Positions 17,927 through 26,782 of a DNA stretch of 64,000 bases are shown piece after piece. A program made the translations under genes and the position numbers. Below the pieces are notes generated by a model that was not told the DNA's origin, searched no databases, and saw only the letters and a list, made by a program, of their open reading frames with translations. How positions within the stretch are numbered: position 1 is the stretch's first letter; every line of letters begins with the position of its first letter. The stretch lies in NCBI RefSeq assembly GCF_029257255.1, contig NZ_JARICI010000018.1:35960-99959 (forward strand). The letters run 5' to 3'. The stretch is from Sporosarcina sp. GTDB taxonomy: Bacteria; Bacillota; Bacilli; Bacillales_A; Planococcaceae.

Positions 17927-19801
17927 ATGAGTCAATTATCGATAGAAAAACTAACCAAAACAGTGGGGGACAAAACCCTGTTTAACAATATAGAGTTCAC
18001 TATATCAAGTGGAGAAAAAACAGGTTTGATTGGAATTAACGGGACAGGTAAATCTACTTTATTATCTATCCTCGCCGGAAAAGAAGAAGCGGACTCCATT
18101 TCGTCGGATCATCCGAATAAATATCGGATTGCATGGCTCCCTCAGGAACCTGAAGTGAATCCTGAATCAACGGTTATGGAAACCGTTTTCGAAAGCGATG
18201 CACCGATCATTCAATTGAACCTTCAGTATGAACATGCATTGCAGGAACTTACGGTTGATTCGGCAAATCCTGAATGCCAAGAGCGTTTTTCCCGTTTGCA
18301 AAATGAAATGGATTCAACAGGGGGATGGGACCTGAATGCACAGGCTCGGACGATTCTGATGAAGCTCGGAATTGATACGTTTGATAAAAAGATGGGTGAG
18401 TTGTCAGGCGGTCAGAAAAAGCGTGTAGCACTCGCCAAAGTTCTTATTGAACCGGCAGATTTATTGTTGCTGGATGAACCGACGAACCATTTAGATGTCG
18501 AATCAATTCAATGGCTGCAGAGTTTCCTGCAGAATGTCTCAGGAGCCGTATTGTTCATCACACATGACCGATACTTTTTAGATCAAGTGGCAACACATAT
18601 ATATGAGTTAGCCGATAAAACCCTTTATTCGCATACTGGAAACTATGCGGATTATTTGGAATCGAAAGCACTGCGCGAAGAAATGGGTGCGGCTTCTGAG
18701 CAGAAAGACCGCAATCGTTACCGCAATGAATTAAAATGGATACGGCGCGGGGCCAAAGCGCGCTCAACGAAACAAAAAGCCCGAATCGGACGTTTTGAAG
18801 AACTGGAAGAAAAGGTTAAGCAATCAGATTCTTCATTGGATCTCGAAATGGACTTGCAGACATCGCGTCTCGGTAAGAAAGTGCTGGAAATCAATGATAT
18901 TACGAAGCAATTTGGCGAAAAGGTCATTTTGCATCCATTTTCGGCTATTTTACAGGCGAAGGACCGGATTGCAATTGTCGGACCGAACGGAGTCGGGAAG
19001 ACGACGCTTCTACAAATACTAGATGGAACAATTATGCCGGATACCGGTGAAATTGATCGCGGTACAACTGTGAAAATCGCACACTTCCATCAGCACATTC
19101 CTTCCATGCCTGAAGATCAGCGCATCATCGAATATATTCGGGAAACGTCAAATGATGTGGAAGACGGAACGGGGGCAAGGCTCTCGGCAACGCAAATGCT
19201 AGAGCGATTTTTATTCCCTTCATCCGCACATGGAACGCCGATTGGAAAACTTTCAGGCGGCGAACGAAAACGCCTTTATCTGCTAAAGCTCTTAATGGAG
19301 CAGCCAAATGTTCTGCTGTTGGATGAGCCGACGAATGATCTGGATTTAGAGACGCTTTCTGTGCTGGAATCTTTCATTGATACATTTACAGGAGTAGTCA
19401 TCACGATTTCTCACGACCGCTTCTTCCTGGACCGCACCTCGCGGAAATTGTGGGTGCTCGACGGCTCAGCCGACGTGGATGTATGGCTTGGACTTTATTC
19501 GGATTATTTGACGGAAGTGCCTGCTAAGAAAGAAAAAGCAGCACCAAAAGCAGAGCCCGAGCCAAAAGAGCAACCGAAGGCAAAGAAAAAGATGACATTT
19601 GCAGAGAGAAAACAATGGGAAACCATTGAGCAGGATATAGAAGCATTAGAACAGAAAATTTCAGAGACCGAATCCGAAATGGCGGCCTCGGGTTCTGAAT
19701 ACGACCGGCTTCGTGAGCTTGATGAAAAGCTATCAGAGCTGAATGGGCAATATGAAGAACTCATCGAACGCTGGTCTTATTTACAGGAATTAGCCGACTA
19801 A
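17927..19801 (+). CDS. ABC-F family ATPase (Uup/YfmR-like)
   Basis: A 624-aa cytosolic protein with two ATP-binding halves and no membrane domain. First Walker A GINGTGKST near residue 37 with LSGGQKKRVALAK; second GPNGVGKTT near 350 with LSGGERKRLYLLK. Between them is the ARE-type linker rich in basic residues (GAKARSTKQKARIGRFEELE). The C-terminal ~90 residues are a lysine/glutamate-rich stretch and coiled coil, as in Uup/YfmR, which act on ribosomes. It is 19 bp upstream of cvfC. No antibiotic-resistance role is implied by sequence. Confidence 0.9.
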   Translation: MSQLSIEKLTKTVGDKTLFNNIEFTISSGEKTGLIGINGTGKSTLLSILAGKEEADSISSDHPNKYRIAWLPQEPEVNPESTVMETVFESDAPIIQLNLQYEHALQELTVDSANPECQERFSRLQNEMDSTGGWDLNAQARTILMKLGIDTFDKKMGELSGGQKKRVALAKVLIEPADLLLLDEPTNHLDVESIQWLQSFLQNVSGAVLFITHDRYFLDQVATHIYELADKTLYSHTGNYADYLESKALREEMGAASEQKDRNRYRNELKWIRRGAKARSTKQKARIGRFEELEEKVKQSDSSLDLEMDLQTSRLGKKVLEINDITKQFGEKVILHPFSAILQAKDRIAIVGPNGVGKTTLLQILDGTIMPDTGEIDRGTTVKIAHFHQHIPSMPEDQRIIEYIRETSNDVEDGTGARLSATQMLERFLFPSSAHGTPIGKLSGGERKRLYLLKLLMEQPNVLLLDEPTNDLDLETLSVLESFIDTFTGVVITISHDRFFLDRTSRKLWVLDGSADVDVWLGLYSDYLTEVPAKKEKAAPKAEPEPKEQPKAKKKMTFAERKQWETIEQDIEALEQKISETESEMAASGSEYDRLRELDEKLSELNGQYEELIERWSYLQELAD

Positions 19802-19820
19802 TCAACTGGAGGAGATTTTC

Positions 19821-20939
19821 TTGAAGATCAAAACAATAGAACCGACACCAAGCCCGAATTCAATGAAAATTGTTATGGATACGCCGCTTCCTGATGGGAC
19901 GAGCCATAACTATAAAAAGAAAGACGAAGCACAGGCGCCTGAACCGATTCGTTCATTGCTTGCTATTCATGGAATAAAAGGAATTTATCATGTGCTGGAT
20001 TTCATGGCAGTAGAACGGATCGGTAATGTACCGTGGGAAACGATTTTGGCAGAAGTGCGTGCTGTATTGAATGAAGAAGGAGAAACCGCGGAACAATCAG
20101 CAGCAGCGGAAATTGATGAGCACTACGGAGAAGTATATGTTCATGTGCAAACCTATAAAGAAATTCCGTTGCAGGTCAAAGTATTCAATAGTGATGAGGA
20201 AAAACGCTTTGGATTGAGCGAACGATTTGTCAACGCGATGCAATCTGTCCATCATTCTGAAGTAGAAAACTATATTTTATTGAGAAAATGGGCAGATTAC
20301 GGAATCCGATACGGCGAATTGCAGGAAGTAGGCGAGCAGGTCGTTCAGGAATTGGATGCGGCCTACCCGCCATCGCGACTGCAGGATTTAGTGGAAAAAG
20401 CTGACCAGGCAGACAATGAAACAAAACTGCGCGGTCAAAAAGTGACACTAGCAGAGTTTACAGTGCCTGAATGGGAGAAACGGTTCCAGCTACTCGACCA
20501 GATGCCCGATCCTGATGCTTCAGATTATCCAGTGCTGTCAATTGCACTGGAAGATGAGAAGATGTCGATTCGTAGATTGGCTACCGTCTATTTAGGAATG
20601 ATTGAAGATGAATCGGTCATTCCGTTTATCGAAAAAGCGATGGAAGATAAAAGCTGGGCAGTTCGGCGTACCGCAGCAGACTGCATGAGTGATCTCGGCT
20701 ATGTAGGATTCGAACCTGCGGCTATTCGTCTGTTGCAGGATAAAAACAAACTGGTCCGCTGGCGCGCTGCGATGTTCCTCTATGAAACGGGAACAGAACA
20801 TGCACTGCCTGCTTTGCACGAAGCGGAAAATGATCCGGAATTCGAAGTGAAGCTGCAAGTACGTATGGCGATTGCCCGTATTGAAGAAGGCGAAGAAGCC
20901 AAAGGATCTATATGGCGTCAGATGACGGAAAGAACTTAA
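19821..20939 (+). CDS. cvfC: Conserved virulence factor C family protein (YpgR-like)
   Basis: A 372-aa cytoplasmic protein. The N-terminal ~90 residues are an Nfu_N-type domain (IEPTPSPNSMKIVMDTPLP) without the Fe-S cysteine motif of NifU; the C-terminal half has HEAT-like helical repeats (YPVLSIALEDEKMSIRRLATVYLG; AMEDKSWAVRRTAADCMSD; DKNKLVRWRAAMFLY). Family members in Staphylococcus (CvfC) affect virulence gene expression; in Bacillus the homologue is YpgR. TTG start behind GGAGGAG. Probably co-transcribed with the ABC-F gene. Confidence 0.88.
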   Translation: MKIKTIEPTPSPNSMKIVMDTPLPDGTSHNYKKKDEAQAPEPIRSLLAIHGIKGIYHVLDFMAVERIGNVPWETILAEVRAVLNEEGETAEQSAAAEIDEHYGEVYVHVQTYKEIPLQVKVFNSDEEKRFGLSERFVNAMQSVHHSEVENYILLRKWADYGIRYGELQEVGEQVVQELDAAYPPSRLQDLVEKADQADNETKLRGQKVTLAEFTVPEWEKRFQLLDQMPDPDASDYPVLSIALEDEKMSIRRLATVYLGMIEDESVIPFIEKAMEDKSWAVRRTAADCMSDLGYVGFEPAAIRLLQDKNKLVRWRAAMFLYETGTEHALPALHEAENDPEFEVKLQVRMAIARIEEGEEAKGSIWRQMTERT

Positions 20940-20956
20940 TAGAAGATAAATCAGTT

Positions 20957-20996
20957 AGCTGTTTGGGAAATCATATCAAGTGATTCCTGGACGGCT
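20957..20996 (+). terminator. Terminator after cvfC
   Basis: Imperfect hairpin between AGCTGTTTGGGAAATCA and TGATTCCTGGACGGCT, followed by TTTTTT. Confidence 0.6.
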
Positions 20997-21019
20997 TTTT
21001 TGTTGGCTGTGCCGCCGGA

Positions 21020-21153
21020 TGATCATTACACTTCGGTAAGCGCTCATAGCGGCAGCTTGACCGCCCCTATTCAACCGTCAATCGCTCATACCGGCCTGCC
21101 AAGCGCTCATAAAGACTGCGGACTTGCTCATATCGCTTCCTCTGGCGCTCATA
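21020..21153. repeat. Array of 8-bp cores at 21-bp period (locus A)
   Basis: The core CGCTCATA (or TGCTCATA) occurs at 21041, 21083, 21104, 21125 and 21146, with degenerate in-phase copies at 21062 and 21020, so the spacing is exactly 21 bp throughout while the 13-bp spacers differ. On the minus strand each unit would read Y-E-R in a seven-residue period. No gene is supported between 20940 and 21378. The array begins about 25 bp downstream of the cvfC terminator. A second array of the same core lies at 43175-43303. Confidence 0.75.
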
Positions 21154-21378
21154 GCAAGTTGGGGTGGATGGTGATTTTGTTGTTTTTACATGGACAGCCT
21201 GCCCTGTCACTCCTAAATGAATAAAACTTAGTAGTAAATTCATTGAAGAAATCACTCTATTTTGATTGTTATTCATTGACAGACTATTAAAACGAGTTTA
21301 TTATAAAAGTAGATATTCGGAATAGGTTTCCGTTATTCGTAAATGTATCTTTGTGGGAGTAGAAGAAGGAGGATGTAT

Positions 21379-23100
21379 ATGTTAGTCAACCAAGCTATTG
21401 AACATTCAGATGCGCTCAGACCAGCATCTGAAGTAATGCAAATCCAAAGACTTGGGGTCATGCGCTCGACGAGTCTCAGCTTTCTACGTATCTTGTTTCG
21501 CAAGGTCATGAAGGAAGCTTGGAAGATTGAGCAGACTACTTTTAATTTAGACGATGAAGGCTATGGAGAAGCTCTATACAGTATTACTACCCCACAAGGA
21601 CAGTACACATTTGTTGCTTTGTCCCGTGAAATCAGAAATGAAAATAGAAGCGATCGCGTGATTTCAGAGAGATGGGATGTTACATTTGCGCTTTGCGAAG
21701 GAGATATTTCCGAGAAGAAATTAAAAAGAATGAGACAGGAACTTCCCAAGCAGGAAATGGGCAGAGGAGATGTTACGGATCTCGTCTGGTCCAGAGCGAA
21801 TAAGAGTCAGCGTGTTTTTACGCATGTTGTGGAAGCGCTGTCAAAAGGCATGCAGCCTGATTTGGAGATTGTCTATGACATCGGTTATTTATTCAGAACA
21901 ACTGCTGTTTATGGAAACGGCAAGTTCGGGATTGCACCTTATGAAAAAGTGAAAGATAACCATACATTCAGCGGCGCATTCCAAGCGCAGATGTTTGCGG
22001 TTTATATGCTGCGGCATTTTAGCTTCGATATGGTTGAACATATCGCGCGAAAACGAAATCCACAGGCAGCTGCACTGAAGCCTGAAGTTAAGAAACTTTT
22101 GGGCACGGGTAATGCAACAGGCTTAGGAATGGTGCCGTACTTAATATCGCATCCGAAACTGCTGCATCAGTGGGTATGGATTCGTGAAATTGCACTGGCA
22201 CGTGCAAAACAGCAGCAGCCGACCAATGAAATATGCAATCTGTTTATAGAAAATCTACAACGTGTGCGTGTGTTCTTTGAAGATGCACCAATACCGAATA
22301 TGCAACTGTTTGAAAATCCAAGGGACTTAGCGAATGAAATTGAGGAAATTAGTAAGCTGGCAGAAAAGATGAACAACGCTATTCAAAGCACTGACAACAT
22401 ATTTGAAATCAGCTGGACTCTGTTTACCGATACTGTAAAAGAACATTTTACTGTGGAAGAGCAGGAACTTGTAAACTCGCAGTTGATTGAATTGTATCCC
22501 GAAGTCATAACCGACCTGGAACATCAGACGAATGCAGATGACCGAATTCATCTGGTTCCAGAAATGCCAATCAGCGACTTGCGTGCAATTATTAAAGAGC
22601 AGTATGAGTGGGTATTCCAGTATGACTTTACTACGCCTGAGGCTAGACATTATTTCTGGTACCGGTCAGTTGAGAAAGAAGAGCCGCGCATTGGAGAACG
22701 GGGAGTAGATCCCGGAGACGAAATTGCGATGCCAATGAATATAGCGGAACAGGTCCAGCAACTTGCGGCTGAACTGGAAACATGCCCCGGCGAACACACT
22801 GTTGCATCGTTCCTGCTGAAAAAGCCGGAGTTGCGCGGTATTGTCAGAAGGATTCAGTCGCTTGACGGGTTGCAGTATGGTGAAGTCCAGGCGAATTTGA
22901 CTGGTTCAGATTTATTGCCGGTCTACTTGTTGCAATGCAAGCTTGCCATTTTCGGAGCGGAACGTTTTGACCCGAAATCAAATCGCTGGGTTCGTATTAC
23001 GCTGTTCCAGGGAGCACCGCTGGTTGAAGAAATCGGGACCTCTTCATTTCATGATGATTGGTTCTATCCATTACTACCAAGTTCGGAGGAGATCAAATGA
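21379..23100 (+). CDS. Uncharacterised 573-aa protein, first gene of putative catabolic cluster
   Basis: I do not recognise a named domain. The protein is soluble (no signal peptide or membrane helix), mixed alpha/beta in composition. Conserved-looking segments include the N-terminal SFLRILFRKVMKEAWKIEQ, GQYTFVALSREI, DVTFALCEGDI, YLFRTTAVYGNGKFG and the C-terminal YFWYRSVEKEEPRIGERG. I recall similar long proteins next to M19 dipeptidase and DUF3726 genes in other bacteria, but this is memory, not a search. ATG 21379 is chosen because AAGGAGG lies six bases upstream; a longer frame from 21343 has no such site. It overlaps the next gene by four bases (ATGA), so the products are coupled. Confidence 0.85.
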   Translation: MLVNQAIEHSDALRPASEVMQIQRLGVMRSTSLSFLRILFRKVMKEAWKIEQTTFNLDDEGYGEALYSITTPQGQYTFVALSREIRNENRSDRVISERWDVTFALCEGDISEKKLKRMRQELPKQEMGRGDVTDLVWSRANKSQRVFTHVVEALSKGMQPDLEIVYDIGYLFRTTAVYGNGKFGIAPYEKVKDNHTFSGAFQAQMFAVYMLRHFSFDMVEHIARKRNPQAAALKPEVKKLLGTGNATGLGMVPYLISHPKLLHQWVWIREIALARAKQQQPTNEICNLFIENLQRVRVFFEDAPIPNMQLFENPRDLANEIEEISKLAEKMNNAIQSTDNIFEISWTLFTDTVKEHFTVEEQELVNSQLIELYPEVITDLEHQTNADDRIHLVPEMPISDLRAIIKEQYEWVFQYDFTTPEARHYFWYRSVEKEEPRIGERGVDPGDEIAMPMNIAEQVQQLAAELETCPGEHTVASFLLKKPELRGIVRRIQSLDGLQYGEVQANLTGSDLLPVYLLQCKLAIFGAERFDPKSNRWVRITLFQGAPLVEEIGTSSFHDDWFYPLLPSSEEIK

Positions 23101-24119
23101 CAATCGATACAAAAGATATGATGGTAATTGACGCGCTGGAATTAAGCAACTGGGACCGTGATTTTGTGATAATGCTGCAAAAAGGCGGAGTGACGTGTGT
23201 TCATGCCTGTGTAGGATTATGGGAAAACGCACGGGAAACGTTGACCAAAGTGGCGGGGTGGCATCGTTTTTTTAAAGAGCACAGTGATTTAGTGATGCCT
23301 GTAAAAACAGGGAATGATATGGAAACGGCTAAACAAACCGGGAAAATCGGTATCATTCTCGGTGCGCAGAACACTTCTGCATTAGAAGATGAGCTTGGCC
23401 TGGTCTCTGTATTCAACGAACTTGGCGTGAAAATCATGCAATTAACTTATAACAATCAAAACTTAGTCGGCAGCAGCTGCTATGAAGAGACGGATCCAGG
23501 ACTTTCCCGTTTCGGCAAAAACGTCATCGTAGAGATGAACCGGGTGGGAATGGTGATTGATTTATCGCACGTAGGCAATAAAACCTCATTAGATACATTA
23601 GCAATTTCCGAACGACCTGTCGCGATCACACATGCAAATCCAGACTGGATCTATCCGACAAAACGTAATAAGTCGGAAGAAGTCCTCTCCGCATTACGCG
23701 ATAATAAAGGAGTTTTGGGTGTCTGTGCGTATCCTCATCTGATCAACGGAGCGGATACTACATTGGAAGAGTTTTGTGATATGATTGCGCGCACGGCTGA
23801 TTTCATGGGCATTGACCATGTCGGTATCGGAACAGACCTGACACATAATATGTCGGTTGATTTCCTCGCTTGGATGCGGATGGGAAGATGGACACATGAG
23901 ATTGATTACGGTGCAGGATCGAAAGCAAAGCCCGGATGGCCGGATTGGCCGGAATGGTTCCGGACTCCAGCAGATTTCCCGAATATCGCAAACTGCCTAG
24001 CTGCACGCGGTATGACATACGAAGAAGTTTCGAAAATCATGGGAGGGAACTGGTACCGTTTCTTTACGGAAGGATTTAAGGCAAAGAAGGAGTTGGAGAA
24101 ATGCGTGTCTCTCACTTAG
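23097..24119 (+). CDS. M19 dipeptidase-family protein with missing metal ligands
   Basis: A 340-aa cytoplasmic TIM-barrel of the renal (membrane) dipeptidase family. Retained: D-L-S-H (H158), ITHANP (H179), the RNKSEE arginine (R190) and GIGTD. Lost: the N-terminal HxD zinc pair is L14/L16 (DALELSNW) and the bridging glutamate is Q91 (LGAQNTSAL). By the known M19 mechanism this removes one metal site, so ordinary dinuclear dipeptidase activity is unlikely; a mononuclear or different hydrolase is plausible. Start ATG 23097 overlaps the preceding stop by four bases behind GGAGGAG. It overlaps the DUF3726 gene by 19 bases. Confidence 0.9.
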   Translation: MTIDTKDMMVIDALELSNWDRDFVIMLQKGGVTCVHACVGLWENARETLTKVAGWHRFFKEHSDLVMPVKTGNDMETAKQTGKIGIILGAQNTSALEDELGLVSVFNELGVKIMQLTYNNQNLVGSSCYEETDPGLSRFGKNVIVEMNRVGMVIDLSHVGNKTSLDTLAISERPVAITHANPDWIYPTKRNKSEEVLSALRDNKGVLGVCAYPHLINGADTTLEEFCDMIARTADFMGIDHVGIGTDLTHNMSVDFLAWMRMGRWTHEIDYGAGSKAKPGWPDWPEWFRTPADFPNIANCLAARGMTYEEVSKIMGGNWYRFFTEGFKAKKELEKCVSLT

Positions 24120-24901
24120 AATTATATACTCATTGCAAAAAAATCTTTCAAGCCTGTGGAGTTCCATACGGCTATGCAGAAGAAGGGGCAGAAACAGTAG
24201 CCAATGCAGAGTTTCTTGGACTTTACGGACTGCAGCAACTTTCCGATGAACTGCCCAATTTGCAAAGCCAGGTCGATGAACTTGAAATACTTCATGAAAA
24301 TGAACGGGTGACAATTATTAACGGCGGCAAGCAAAGCGGGATGCTGCTCGGCAAAGCCTGTGCAGATTATGTGATCGCACGCTTGCAGGACCAGCCTTCG
24401 GCAGCGGTTTGTGTGCGTGACACCCAGCCGTCGCGGGTGCTTACGCAGCAGGCGATGTATTTGTCGAGAAAAGGACTGGGCAGTATTATTCTCTATCAAA
24501 AGCCCAGCCACTCTTCATTAATTATTTCGTCACCAAATTTCGCATTTCCTATCATGGTGCATAAACGAAACAATGAAGATGTCATGGAAGGAATCAATAA
24601 AGAACTCGGCTTAACAGGAGAAGATATGCTGACACTGCCCACAGAAACCAATCGATTCTGCATATTCGGCACAACGAAAATAGACGAAATAGACGCTGTA
24701 ATGGATGCATTTCACAACATCAGTGACCCATCCTATCTCATGACAACAACTGAAGATTTCGAACAAAGATGGGAAAATTCCTGGGACTACGGAGCAGAAA
24801 TCAGCCGCGAACTATGGCTGGACCTCAACGAAACAGGAAAACGCATGCTAGTAGAATCAACAGACCAATCACGCGAACGCGGCGCTGGTGAAATGGCGTA
24901 A
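24101..24901 (+). CDS. DUF3726-type protein
   Basis: A 266-aa cytoplasmic protein that I assign to DUF3726 from its N-terminus (MRVSHLELYTHCKKIFQACGVPYGYAEEGAE). No catalytic motif is known to me; the N-terminal part faintly recalls malate/lactate-dehydrogenase-type (Ldh_2) oxidoreductase openings (a lone ATP/NAD-independent fold), but I cannot show it. The ATG lies behind AAGGAGTTGGAG within the end of the M19 gene, giving a tightly coupled trio of unknown protein, M19 protein and DUF3726 protein. Probably an accessory subunit or regulator of the same pathway. Confidence 0.85.
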   Translation: MRVSHLELYTHCKKIFQACGVPYGYAEEGAETVANAEFLGLYGLQQLSDELPNLQSQVDELEILHENERVTIINGGKQSGMLLGKACADYVIARLQDQPSAAVCVRDTQPSRVLTQQAMYLSRKGLGSIILYQKPSHSSLIISSPNFAFPIMVHKRNNEDVMEGINKELGLTGEDMLTLPTETNRFCIFGTTKIDEIDAVMDAFHNISDPSYLMTTTEDFEQRWENSWDYGAEISRELWLDLNETGKRMLVESTDQSRERGAGEMA

Positions 24902-25060
24902 AGACTAAATGAGTAGAATTTGATTATTTTATTACGAAACTTGTTTACTCATATGAATTTTAGCAGAAATAAGTTTATGGCTTTCTTTTGTTAATGAGAG
25001 ATATCGATAAGGAAGAAGAGTTATAAAACGGACAGCAAGTTCTTTATGCATAGTGAGTAA

Positions 25061-25115
25061 GATTGAAGCGGAAGACGGTCGACTCCGGAAAGCGTACCGT
25101 CTGAAGCGCAGATCC
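25061..25115. repeat. Degenerate intergenic element, copy a
   Basis: A left part (GATTGAAGCGGAAGACGG) and a right part (GGAAAGCGTACCGTCTGAAG) pair as an imperfect inverted repeat, as though the centre of a longer element had been deleted. The right part is nearly identical to 41480-41513 and is the reverse complement of the left end of the copies at 35311 and 52220. The rest of the 24902-25192 gap is AT-rich and holds nothing else I can name. Confidence 0.55.
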
Positions 25116-25192
25116 AAGCTGCTTGCTAAGTTTGGTTATATGTCTTGCTAATGAGTTACTTATTATTACTTAAAAGCTGGAGGAGATTATAC

Positions 25193-26665
25193 ATGATGAC
25201 AGTTAAACAGGACGTACACGTATTGAAGAATTACATTAACGGTGAATGGGTCGAAACTTCCGGAACAGATATGCTCGAAATCCGTAACCCCGCCAACACG
25301 GATGAAATCGTCGTAAAAGTTCAGCAGTCCAATGAAAGAGACGCACAGGCAGCAATTGAAGCGGCTGCAAACGCATTCCCAGAATGGAGCAAAACATCTT
25401 CACCAGTAAGAGGCGAGTATCTGTACAAAATTGCAGCACTAATGGAAGAAGAAGCGGATGAAATTGCCAAAGTCATCGTACAAGAAGAAGGCAAAACGTA
25501 CGCAGACGCATTTAAAGAAGTGAACTATGCTGCAGGAATTGTGAAATTCTACGCAGGCGAAGGACGCCGCATGACAGGCAGAATAATTGAATCTGATGTG
25601 CCGGGTGTTCAAATTGAACTGCATAAAGAAGCACTCGGTGTAGTACTCGTTGTCACACCTTGGAATTTCCCGCTGTCTATTCCAGCATGGAAGATTGCAC
25701 CGGCAATCCTTAGCGGAAATACAGTTGTATTAAAAGCTTCTTCTGAAACGCCGTTGACTGCTCAGAAATTAGTTGAGATCGTGGAAAGAGCGGGAGTGCC
25801 TGCAGGTGTTGTGAATCAACTTGTCGGACCTGGACGTTTAGTAACGGATATGATTAATCACCCGGCTGTAAAAGCCATCACATTCACAGGATCCAACCGT
25901 GTAGGGAACTTAATCTATCAAGAAGCAGCAAAAGATATGAAGCGTGTCCTGTTGGAAATGGGCGGGAAAAACCCATTGCTCGTCATGGAGGATGCAGATG
26001 TTGATGCAGCAGTCCAATTGGCAGTAGCTGGCGGTTACGGTCAGACAGGCCAGGCATGTACAGCAACGAGCCGTGTGCTTGTTCATAAGGATATCCGTCA
26101 AGAATTCACGGATAAGCTTGTCGCAGCATCGAAGAAGATTAAAATCGGCAACGGCATGGATGAAGGCGTTACGATGGGGCCTCATGTGAGTGAAGGTGAG
26201 CGCAAGTCTACGCTTGATTTGATTCAGAAAGCGAAAGACGAAGGTGGCGAAATCCTGACGGGCGGAGGAATTCCGGAATTTGAAGGCTCTGATAAAGGGT
26301 ACTTTGTTGAACCGACAGTAATTGGCGGAGTGAAGTCGGAGATGACGATCGCACAGGAAGAAGTATTCGGTCCGGTCATCAGCATTATCGAAATTGAGTC
26401 GATCGATGAAGCAATCGAAGTGGCGAACGATGTGGCATTCGGTTTATCTGCTGCAATCTGTACAAAGAATCTGACGTACATGAACCGTGCGCTAAGTGAA
26501 ATCCAGGCAGGTATCGTCAAAGTGAATATGACAACGACAGGAACGTTCTTCCAAGCACCGTTCGGAGGCTATAAGGCATCGAGCACAGGCACATATAAAG
26601 AGCTGGGCAGCGAAGCAGTCGAGTTTTATTGCCAGAATAAAACTCGCTATATCAACAGCAACTGA
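25193..26665 (+). CDS. NAD(P)-dependent aldehyde dehydrogenase (semialdehyde type)
   Basis: A 490-aa aldehyde dehydrogenase with all catalytic elements: N158 (TPWNFP), E255 (LLEMGGKN) and nucleophile C289 in GQACTATSR. The GQxCTATSR context is typical of alpha-ketoglutarate-semialdehyde (2,5-dioxovalerate) dehydrogenases, but betaine-aldehyde and succinate-semialdehyde enzymes are close relatives, so the substrate is open. ATG 25193 or 25196 is behind GGAGGAG; the longer frame from 25145 lacks a ribosome site. It lies 291 bp after the DUF3726 gene, probably with its own promoter, and has its own terminator, but belongs to the same cluster. Confidence 0.93.
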   Translation: MMTVKQDVHVLKNYINGEWVETSGTDMLEIRNPANTDEIVVKVQQSNERDAQAAIEAAANAFPEWSKTSSPVRGEYLYKIAALMEEEADEIAKVIVQEEGKTYADAFKEVNYAAGIVKFYAGEGRRMTGRIIESDVPGVQIELHKEALGVVLVVTPWNFPLSIPAWKIAPAILSGNTVVLKASSETPLTAQKLVEIVERAGVPAGVVNQLVGPGRLVTDMINHPAVKAITFTGSNRVGNLIYQEAAKDMKRVLLEMGGKNPLLVMEDADVDAAVQLAVAGGYGQTGQACTATSRVLVHKDIRQEFTDKLVAASKKIKIGNGMDEGVTMGPHVSEGERKSTLDLIQKAKDEGGEILTGGGIPEFEGSDKGYFVEPTVIGGVKSEMTIAQEEVFGPVISIIEIESIDEAIEVANDVAFGLSAAICTKNLTYMNRALSEIQAGIVKVNMTTTGTFFQAPFGGYKASSTGTYKELGSEAVEFYCQNKTRYINSN

Positions 26666-26677
26666 GAGGCAATAAGC

Positions 26678-26715
26678 GAGTAGAGGAAGGGAGACAGCCT
26701 TCCTTTCCTCTACTC
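26678..26715 (+). terminator. Terminator after the aldehyde dehydrogenase gene
   Basis: GAGTAGAGGAAGG pairs with CCTTTCCTCTACTC (one extra T), followed by TTATT. Confidence 0.7.
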
Positions 26716-26782
26716 TTATTATGCTATACTAATCCACGACTAATTGAGTGTAATTACTCATTATAGTAGGGAGCCAATTACA

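Noticed and set aside
17927..19801. ABC-F protein as an antibiotic-resistance determinant
   Set aside because: The C-terminal coiled coil and size fit housekeeping Uup/YfmR proteins, and no resistance context is present.
21020..21153. CRISPR array
   Set aside because: Repeat core is only 8 bp with 13-bp spacers, far below CRISPR dimensions, and no cas genes are present.
21000..21224. Open frame of 74 codons over repeat array A (and a 69-codon frame on the other strand)
   Set aside because: Both frames exist because the 21-bp period preserves phase; no ribosome site, no family resemblance, and the sister array at 43.2 kb has 20- and 17-bp steps that break the frame.
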